DNA from: Bolinopsis microptera
Taxonomy: Eukaryota; Ctenophora; Tentaculata; Lobata; Bolinopsidae
Direction of reading: 5' to 3'
Length of the DNA: 64,000 nt
Assembly: GCF_026151205.1 (NCBI RefSeq)
Contig: NC_087076.1
Location: 23,492,828-23,556,827 of the forward strand
The translations under genes and the position numbers were made by a program. The notes beneath the pieces were generated by a model. That model saw nothing but the letters and a program-made list of their open reading frames with translations, was not told the origin of the DNA and ran no database searches. Positions 57,069 through 64,000 of this stretch are shown piece after piece; the stretch's first letter is position 1; every line of letters begins with the position of its first letter.

Positions 57069-60000
57069 ATGGTAGTTATCCGAAGTAGTAAAAATAGCTG
57101 TAAGGCCTGTGCAAAGCGCCTAGTCTCACACAAGGTAAGCATCACTTGTAGTATTTGTTATACGACATATCACCCAAAATGTGCTCACCTAACACCTAGC
57201 GACATAACTGAACTTACTGGAGAATGGTCTTGCTACAGCTGCATTTCAGAAATTCTTCCAGTGGGTGCCGTCATGCCTCTATCACCATCACGGCCTATAC
57301 AAATCCAAGTCTCCAATAAACGAGAAAAATGTCACACTTGCACAAAAATTGGGAATATAAGACAAATGACCAAATGTTGCTACTGTGACAACCTATCCCA
57401 CACAAGATGTTCTGCTGGCTCAACAGGCTGCAAAGATTGCTTGGGAAAAATTTTCCCAGCATACGATGTCTCCATTAGACAGCTTCACATGATAAATTTC
57501 AGTAACACTATTAGGTTTAACCCCTTTAATCGCGACCACCTATCAAATCAAATAGGTGATCATGATGATACTGATGCTGATTTGAATCCATGGGAAACAA
57601 CGTCTAGTCTTCTAAATAACTGCAAATATTATACCGCGAACGCGATCAAAAATACGAAGGAGTATGAATTGAAAGTTTTCTCGCTAAACGTTAGGTCACT
57701 TAATGGGAAAATTGAAGAATTTCGGGAGAATATAGATCAATACACAAAATACGACGTTCTCTGCTTCAATGAAACAAATTGTAACACGGAATGTTTGCCT
57801 TTTCAGGGAGAGGAGCTCGAACTAGACGGTTTCTATCCACCGTATGTTCAGACTCCCGCTAGAGCGTCAAATCGTGGTGGAGGATTAGTCATATATGTTA
57901 ACAAAAAACTATGTGAATTATCTGACATAAACGTTAAGAGCGCTCTATGTTGCCACGATAATCCTAAGATAGGAGAATTCTTGGTTGCAGAACTTACCTT
58001 GAAAGGGCACAAAAACGCGTTAATCTGTAATATATATCGCTCTCCAAGTGGGGACTTGAATGGTTTCCTTGAACAATTGAAAATTTTCCTCCGTAACTTA
58101 GCAAGACATCGAAACAAAAATATCATACTGGCCGGTGATACTAACATAGACCTACTAGATTACGGGAGAATAGACTCTGTTACTAAGTATGTGGACACTT
58201 TAGCAGAGCACGGATTCGCTCCTGTGATATCAAGACCAACTAGAGTCACAGATCACAGTGCGACTATCATTGACCATATTTTCGTCAATAATTGCCACGC
58301 TGTTACAAAATCGGGAGTAATTTCTGAATCAATCTCTGACCACTTGGCAACTTTTGTCACAATTATGGTTGATCAGAATAGGCTCAGTTGTAAACTTCAA
58401 GAAGATACAACAGAAACATCTTCTCGAGTAATAAACGATGACAGCATCAAAAAGTTCGAGAACGACATTTCTGCCGTAGACTGGAACTTGGTTAATAACT
58501 ATGATTCTGCAGATGAAAAATTTGAGGCTTTCGAGAAAAAATATAGTGAACTATACGACCGAAATTTCCCAATGAAGGCAAAAAAGAGTAAACCAGGCCG
58601 CCGTAAAAACACAAAGCCGTGGATCCAAGAATGGTTACGGTGCGCATGTGATCGCAAAAATAAATTTTATGAAGATTTTGTCACAAACCCGACCACTGAA
58701 AATGATATTAGGTACAAGAAAATGAAGAAATTTGTGAATAAACACGTGGATAAGGCCAAAAACAAATATTACAACGCATACTTTACAAAATATTCTAGCG
58801 ACAGCAGAAAACAATGGCAAATGGTTAATAACTTGTTAAACAGAAAGAAAAAAGGCAAAATCAAGATAAACAAAATTAACTATAATGGGAGCGAGATAAC
58901 AGATTCTCAGCAAATTGCGAATAGCTTCAATGACTATTTCTGCAATATAGCTGAGACTCTTAAGAGAGAAAATGGTCTCGTATGCTCCGAGGGCCGGACT
59001 ATCGTAACAGAAACTCAAGATAGCAAATGCCAGCGGAGCATGAATCTCGAAGACTCGTCCGCATCAGAAATAATTGAAATAGTTAAGGGTCTGAAGATTA
59101 AGTCGACTTCTGATATGAGTATACTTCCCCTGAAAAAAGTGAGCAATATACTTGCGCCAGTGCTTAGCTGCCTAGTCTCTGCTTCTCTACATCAGGGGAA
59201 GTTTCCACATAAATTGAAAATCGCGAAAGTAATTCCACTTCACAAAGGTGGGTCACGTGCTGAAGTTTCAAACTATCGACCAATCTCACTACTTTCGTGT
59301 TTCTCAAAAATCTTTGAAAAAATTATGCAAGCGCGACTATTAGATCACTTAAAGACAGAGAAAATCCTATTTGACTCTCAATACGGATTTCGAGCTGGAC
59401 ATAGCTGTGAACATGCTTTACTAGAAGCCCAAAACCATATCCACAGGGCACTAGAAAAAAAGCAGGTCACAGCACTGCTTCTATTGGACTACAGCAAGGC
59501 CTTCGACATGGTTGACAGCAGTATTCTTCTGAGAAAACTTGAGCACTATGGAGTTCGGGGATTGGCTTTATCTTGGTTTCACTCATATCTTACCGATAGA
59601 GAGCAATACGTGAGCGTCAACAACTGCAAGTCCTCTCACCTCAAACTTAACTACGGAGTACCACAGGGCTCCATTCTCGGACCAATTCTGTTCATAATTT
59701 ACATCAACGACCTTCCTCAGATTAGTAATTTAGCTAAACATATTTATTTCGCTGACGACGCAAACCTAATAATAAGTACAGATACATTTGAACAACTTAA
59801 TGCAATGGTGAATGAGATTCTGACTTTGATAATTGATTGGGCTACTAATAACGGGCTTAAATTAAATGCTAGCAAAACTAAATATATGATCTTTACAAAT
59901 AAGAAAACTGAGGATATAGAAATTTACATGGGAGGTGAACGATTAAAGCAAAGTGATCACGAAAGGTTTCTTGGCGTGATCATTGATACCAAGCTAAATT

Positions 60001-60680
60001 GGGCCCACCACATTAGACATTTAGCCACTAAAGTATCTAGAAATGCGGGCATACTCTACAAACTCAAAGGCTCTGTACCTAACAAAGCACTCAAGTTGAT
60101 ATACAACAGCTTTGTTCAGTCTCACTTGTACTACTGCTGCACAGTTTGGGGAACAAGATCGCTAAACTCCGTTAAAAGAGTCTTCTCGGCCCAGAAAAAG
60201 GGCATTCGCGCTGCAGATAACCAATACCACCGCTATTTTTATGACAAAGATCTGAACAGTACACCTTCACACACAAAGGAAATTTTTAATAAACTAGAAG
60301 TATTAGCTTTACCGAACGTGATAGCTAAATGTATATTATGCTTAATGCACAAAGTTTATTCTAACACTGCACCACCAAATATTAAAAGAATGTTCACTGT
60401 TTCAAACTTAAACGCACCTAGAAGAGAACCTGAGTTCTTTGCAGTACCATTTAACCGTTTATGTAATTCAGACAAGAGCATTTCTTACATTGGGCCTAAG
60501 TTATATAACAAAACAGTCAACATTATTAACAAGGACATAAAATATGTCACGACTTGCCTACAAGACAAATTCCTAAATTCATTCAAGTCTACAGTCAGCA
60601 AGCATGTGCTTACTGCACAAGCACTTAACCCGGATGACAAGGACTGGAACAACTCAAATTTCGTACTTTTAGAAATTTAA
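57069..60680 (+). CDS. LINE-D ORF2: PHD fingers, APE endonuclease, RT
   Basis: The 1203 residues are uninterrupted. A PHD-type finger is at 11-58 (C11, C14, C27, C30, H35, C38, C55, C58), and a second Cys/His finger is at 88-124. The APE-type endonuclease spans about 202-430: N208, E235 (FNET), Y323 (IYRSP), D357 and N359 (GDTNID), D402 and the terminal D424-H425. The reverse transcriptase spans about 715-975: NYRPISLLS, YGFRAGHSC, the catalytic D807 (LLDYSKAFD), GVPQGSILGP and FADD at 894-897. A ~200-residue C-terminal domain follows. All catalytic residues I can check are present. Together with ORF1 this could give a complete retrotransposition machinery acting by target-primed reverse transcription. 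Confidence 0.92.
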   Translation: MVVIRSSKNSCKACAKRLVSHKVSITCSICYTTYHPKCAHLTPSDITELTGEWSCYSCISEILPVGAVMPLSPSRPIQIQVSNKREKCHTCTKIGNIRQMTKCCYCDNLSHTRCSAGSTGCKDCLGKIFPAYDVSIRQLHMINFSNTIRFNPFNRDHLSNQIGDHDDTDADLNPWETTSSLLNNCKYYTANAIKNTKEYELKVFSLNVRSLNGKIEEFRENIDQYTKYDVLCFNETNCNTECLPFQGEELELDGFYPPYVQTPARASNRGGGLVIYVNKKLCELSDINVKSALCCHDNPKIGEFLVAELTLKGHKNALICNIYRSPSGDLNGFLEQLKIFLRNLARHRNKNIILAGDTNIDLLDYGRIDSVTKYVDTLAEHGFAPVISRPTRVTDHSATIIDHIFVNNCHAVTKSGVISESISDHLATFVTIMVDQNRLSCKLQEDTTETSSRVINDDSIKKFENDISAVDWNLVNNYDSADEKFEAFEKKYSELYDRNFPMKAKKSKPGRRKNTKPWIQEWLRCACDRKNKFYEDFVTNPTTENDIRYKKMKKFVNKHVDKAKNKYYNAYFTKYSSDSRKQWQMVNNLLNRKKKGKIKINKINYNGSEITDSQQIANSFNDYFCNIAETLKRENGLVCSEGRTIVTETQDSKCQRSMNLEDSSASEIIEIVKGLKIKSTSDMSILPLKKVSNILAPVLSCLVSASLHQGKFPHKLKIAKVIPLHKGGSRAEVSNYRPISLLSCFSKIFEKIMQARLLDHLKTEKILFDSQYGFRAGHSCEHALLEAQNHIHRALEKKQVTALLLLDYSKAFDMVDSSILLRKLEHYGVRGLALSWFHSYLTDREQYVSVNNCKSSHLKLNYGVPQGSILGPILFIIYINDLPQISNLAKHIYFADDANLIISTDTFEQLNAMVNEILTLIIDWATNNGLKLNASKTKYMIFTNKKTEDIEIYMGGERLKQSDHERFLGVIIDTKLNWAHHIRHLATKVSRNAGILYKLKGSVPNKALKLIYNSFVQSHLYYCCTVWGTRSLNSVKRVFSAQKKGIRAADNQYHRYFYDKDLNSTPSHTKEIFNKLEVLALPNVIAKCILCLMHKVYSNTAPPNIKRMFTVSNLNAPRREPEFFAVPFNRLCNSDKSISYIGPKLYNKTVNIINKDIKYVTTCLQDKFLNSFKSTVSKHVLTAQALNPDDKDWNNSNFVLLEI

Positions 60681-61057
60681 ATAATTTGGTACAACATACG
60701 TTGATAATAACGAGCAACAAAACTTTAACCTCATAACGAAATATGACTATCTTCGAGCATTTTCTACAATGCTATCGCTACCGCGCAATTTCACTGTCAT
60801 TTACAAAACAAAAATATCACCGCGCATTCTTCAGACCCTGTGTCGCTGTTCTAAATTTATGTCAAGAGATAAGAGTTATTTAGAAATTCTTAATAGTAGT
60901 ACTATTCAAATTTGCTAATAGCGTAATCATATTTTATACATTATTCATATTTTATACATTGTGTGCATATATTTATATTTGATTGTAATTAAAGATTTTA
61001 AGGCGTTAGTGCCGAGTAATGCCTCTGGGTAGTGCTCCTCAATCAATCAATCAATCA

Positions 61058-61110
61058 TATAACAAATAATTTGAGCCTGAAGATGGCGTTGACGCCGAAA
61101 ATTTGCCCTT
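61058..61110 (+). ncRNA. Right half of target repeat with hammerhead-like core
   Basis: TATAACAAATAATTTGAG is followed by CTGAAGA (61077-61083), a GGCG/CGCC stem (61085-61096) with a TTGA loop, and GAAA (61097-61100). This order (CUGANGA, stem II, GAAA) is the conserved core of hammerhead ribozymes, found in Penelope-like and other retroelements. One extra U lies between CUGAAGA and the stem, and I could not establish stems I and III, so self-cleavage is doubtful. The copies at 11189 and 16669 do not extend into this motif. Confidence 0.3.
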
Positions 61111-61997
61111 ACTCCTAACTTCCTTGTTTCACTTGTCCTTGTCTCTTCAAACCGGATAATATCCAGATATCAGTATTTCAATCATGAGACTAATAAACAG
61201 CGAACTACTCCGTTATTTGATATTTCTTAACCTCGACCGGGTTACAAATTTGTTTGGAAATGAAAATGTTCTAAATTTGTATTGATCAGTAAGAGTGTGA
61301 TGTTAGAACTGGAAAATATTTTCCAGGCGATGACCAATATTATCCGTCATCGCCATGAGAGGAGCACTTTTTTCTTGGGCAATTTGTCGCAAGCTATTTG
61401 GTGATCGGCTTATTAGATAATTTTGTAAAATTGTATGCAATTTAACAAGGGTACGGTATTGGTAATAAATGGGTGTTATTGAGCCCAAACTCTAAAATTG
61501 TGCCTTCTTTCATATCTTCAACTAGGAGTCGAAAATACAAATGTCACCATCAATTCATCGCGTCAAGAAAGTTAAAATGCCACATTTGGTCACATCTTTA
61601 AAAGTTTTGGCGAAATTTGTAAGGCGCGAACAAAAAACGACGGTACGCACGAAGCTGTAAAATATACAATTATAGAATTTAGGATCCAGCATGTGCCATG
61701 TGTGTACGAAACTGAGCTAATGGCCTTACAAATTAGAATCTTTCACTAATAGTCTGGAAACCCCTTCAAAAAATTCTTTAGTTGGTGAGCTAAATATCCT
61801 GCTCATTTAGTTTTGAGCCTATATGATCTAACAGGAAATATGATCGATTTCTACAGATTTTTAGTTGTCAGAGCTTAATCAAGAGATTGATATCCGCACT
61901 TAACGAAAAATAAAACAAATCGATAACATAAAAATGTTAAATTTAAAAAATTACAGAGCTGAATTGTATCTAAAGCCAATAGTACATAAATCCCATG

Positions 61998-62200
61998 AAG
62001 GGACCGTTCAAATATTACGCCATTATTTCAGGTATGGGGGGGGGGGGGGGGGTCTACATTAGCGAAATGCTGGCTCTTATGTGATTTTTACATTATATAG
62101 CAATGTGCAATCTTGCTAATATGGGGAAGTAAAGAGAATTTGAAATCTTGCTGACGTAATATGTGAAAACTGTTCGACCCATATTCATTTGGACCTTTAT
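61998..62200. mobile_element. MITE-like remnant with poly(G) tract
   Basis: GGGACCGTTCAAATATTACG at the left and GACGTAATATGTG...TTCGACCC at the right form an imperfect inverted repeat. A G17 run lies at 62036-62052. The left end resembles the start of the element at 17510. It is non-coding. Confidence 0.45.
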
Positions 62201-63270
62201 TTCTGGTTCAGATTACGGAGGGAGATTTCCTGAACGCTAAAATATTTTACAAACATAGGTCTATGAAAATCAAAGATGTTGGTGTGATAAATCAATATCG
62301 ATAAATTTGATTATCATTCTTGTCTAAAATCTATAAATTACAATCTAAGAATCGTTTTATAACAAATCTCCTGAAATTGGCTCGATTTGTGAAATGAACT
62401 ACAGATAAACAGAATTGATCATACGCCAAAACACAAAGGAAATTAAAAAACGGAATATGCTTGAAAAAAAACTTTGTTTTATTTTTATAATATAATATGA
62501 CCCTACACTTGTTTAATTGTTTTAACTTTAAAGAGACGAACATGTCACCTACATAGCAACAATTTTCAAAACTAGTAATTAACTGGGAATCAGTTTACAA
62601 TGATTATGAGAATATGCACTTGTTGCCATACCATTTCCCAATGACAACTTTCAACAAGCTTCGTGAAAACGTTTCCAATCAATAACCTCAAAAATTCGTT
62701 TCTTGTTATATTGGTTCCATCTTGTGTAAGATTTTAGCACAACATATTGCAGAAGTGGTCTTGACATCACAGTTTTTTACCTTTGGTCAGCTTAAAAAGT
62801 CACAAAACGTAATTGAAAAATCTCTGATAATAGTCATGCTAAATTAAAATAATTTACACACAAATCGAACCTACGTTTGTAATAAACTGTCCAGTATCTA
62901 AAATCGAGAATGAATCATACAGGATTTTCGCAATCCTTTAATCAAAGTTAATTTTGTAATATATTTTAACATGGAACGATCAAAGTGTTTCAGTTAAATC
63001 ATTATAAAGTAAGAAAGTTAATTTTGCATGAACGGAACTAATTTTGATGTAAAACTTGCTAATGCACCAAAATTTTCTTTGCATTGCTATACTAAAAATC
63101 ACGGAATCTAAATTCTAAAATCGTACTAAGGATTCGTAAGGATACTAAGGATCGTACTAAGGATCAAGATATCGACCAAACAGATTAATTCTGTGGAGTA
63201 GGCCTGGAAGTGGCAGAATAACTTACAACCATATTTAAACAGGTATTAATAAACGTACGGACTACATTTT
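62200..63270. other. Non-coding AT-rich stretch
   Basis: I see no gene or repeat that I can support here. Confidence 0.4.
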
Positions 63271-63271
63271 A

Positions 63272-63349
63272 CTGACACCAACATAAAGCCAACTTCACTG
63301 AACTTCAGTCGTTATTATCATTGGTTGAAGTTGGCTGCATGTTGGTGAC
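63272..63349. repeat. Short hairpin (foldback)
   Basis: GACACCAACATAAAGCCAAC pairs with GTTGGCTGCATGTTGGTGAC across a ~30-base loop with two or three mismatches. It may be a minimal MITE or a hairpin RNA. Confidence 0.5.
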
Positions 63350-63706
63350 TGTGGTTTCCTGGATATTAAAAATGTAAAGAAATTTTTACCCAGGCTAATG
63401 TTGATCAAACTTTGTTCATATTTTCATTGAAAGGACCAGAACATATAACCAACTTTAGTTTTCAGAGCTAAGCTTTAATATAAACAGTGATAATAAGAGC
63501 CACATCAGATGCCAATCAGCCCATTGTACCCTCTAGCTATGTTTTCAGATAGGATCTTTCTGTCGGTTTTTGGTGGATAGCAGAAATAAAATCAACAAAA
63601 TCTGGTTCCTATCGTGCAGTAATAGTTATTTTAGCAAACTTTCAGTTCGTTGAGAAGGGAGAAGGTATTTTTAGCGATGGTCTTGCTACAGTCGAGGGTT
63701 TTACGT

Positions 63707-63832
63707 CTATGACCAGATTGGTCGTGATTTGCCGGCGACATTCCAGTCTTGAACCATGGTTCCAATCTGATACTTCGCCTGACTCGTCTTGTTGAACAGA
63801 GGCAGAACTTCGCTGGCATTCTCCGATAAATT
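63707..63832 (-). CDS. Possible terminal exon of an unseen gene
   Basis: On the - strand, after the acceptor TTCTATTCCTTAG, a 126-nt open segment begins NLSENASEVLPLFNKTSQ, continues YQIGTMVQDWNV and ends at TAG 63709-63707. The upstream exons would lie beyond the right end of the window. Two other frames overlap here; this one is preferred because it starts exactly at an acceptor and has balanced composition. The protein is not recognised. Confidence 0.35.
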   Translation of the reverse strand, partial: NLSENASEVLPLFNKTSQAKYQIGTMVQDWNVAGKSRPIWS

Positions 63833-64000
63833 CTAAGGAATAGAAATGTGTCACAGTATGGTTGATGAGTCTGACGTGTATTTTCTTGGTTTCTAGACCA
63901 TCCTGTAACTTTATTTATGTATATTGTATAATTGTACAAATACTACCATATTTAATTTATCTCAATTATATACCCTGATGTATCATTGAACTGCATAAAA

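Larger units (their letters stand above)
54566..61057 (+). mobile_element. LINE-D, apparently full-length retrotransposon
   Basis: The element has a ~400-bp 5' region (with an inserted MITE), ORF1 (54967-56586), a 482-bp spacer, ORF2 (57069-60680) and a ~380-bp 3' region ending in (TCAA)4TCA at 61039-61057. Simple-repeat tails of this kind are typical of the CR1/L2 branch of LINEs. Both ORFs are uninterrupted. The flanks are two halves of a repeat found unbroken elsewhere in the window, with only TA possibly duplicated at the junctions. Intact ORFs and clean borders suggest a young, possibly active copy, with the 5' region changed by the MITE. Clade assignment beyond CR1/L2-like needs a tree. 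Confidence 0.85.

Overview
The window looks like metazoan nuclear DNA from an AT-rich, repeat-dense invertebrate genome. Supporting signs are exons with GT/AG junctions, two intronless rhodopsin-class GPCR genes, and five non-LTR retrotransposons (LINEs) of several clades among many small inverted-repeat elements. A cnidarian or similar aquatic invertebrate would fit, but the sequence alone does not prove the taxon. Nothing suggests a prokaryote, plasmid or virus.

Layout. 1-2.4 kb: dispersed repeats and the last three exons of an unrecognised + strand gene, with a TA-flanked MITE in one intron. 3.9-7.2 kb: a 5'-truncated LINE (LINE-A). 7.9-9.1 kb: GPCR 1 (- strand). 9.2-16.7 kb: a nearly full-length but broken LINE on the - strand (LINE-B), interrupted by a ~1.65 kb block that holds a CACGTG-rich inverted-repeat element. 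19.9-22.9 kb: a 5'-truncated LINE (LINE-C, - strand) inserted in a 40-bp minisatellite and itself split by a tRNA-derived SINE. 25.0-26.0 kb: GPCR 2. 26.5-30.8 kb: an RTE-clade LINE bounded by ~38-bp inverted repeats. 31.6-33.4 kb: a mariner-like non-autonomous element containing a giant palindrome of 11-bp repeats. 34.0-34.8 kb: an element with poly(G)/poly(C) ends. 35.9-40.8 kb: about 87 copies of a 56-bp minisatellite with a 28-unit higher-order duplication. 41.2-43.5 kb: a five-exon coiled-coil gene (- strand). 45.3-49.6 kb: exons of a second - strand gene. 50.0-51.1 kb: an odd G/T-rich tract. 51.3-53.4 kb: a decayed coding region. 54.6-61.1 kb: a LINE (LINE-D) with both ORFs open. 63.7-63.8 kb: a possible terminal exon.

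The most notable observation is that LINE-D ORF1 fuses an AlkB-type Fe(II)/2-oxoglutarate dioxygenase domain (HxD, distal H, R-x5-R all visible) to an SGNH/GDSL hydrolase domain. The diverged LINE-B, on the other strand 40 kb away, carries the same AlkB-SGNH order in its ORF1. An element that encodes a nucleic-acid dealkylase-like domain, an esterase-like domain, PHD-type zinc fingers, an APE endonuclease and a reverse transcriptase suggests a retrotransposon that protects or edits its own RNA or DNA. LINE-D also sits inside a repeat whose unoccupied form occurs twice more in the window, which suggests preference for a specific target site.
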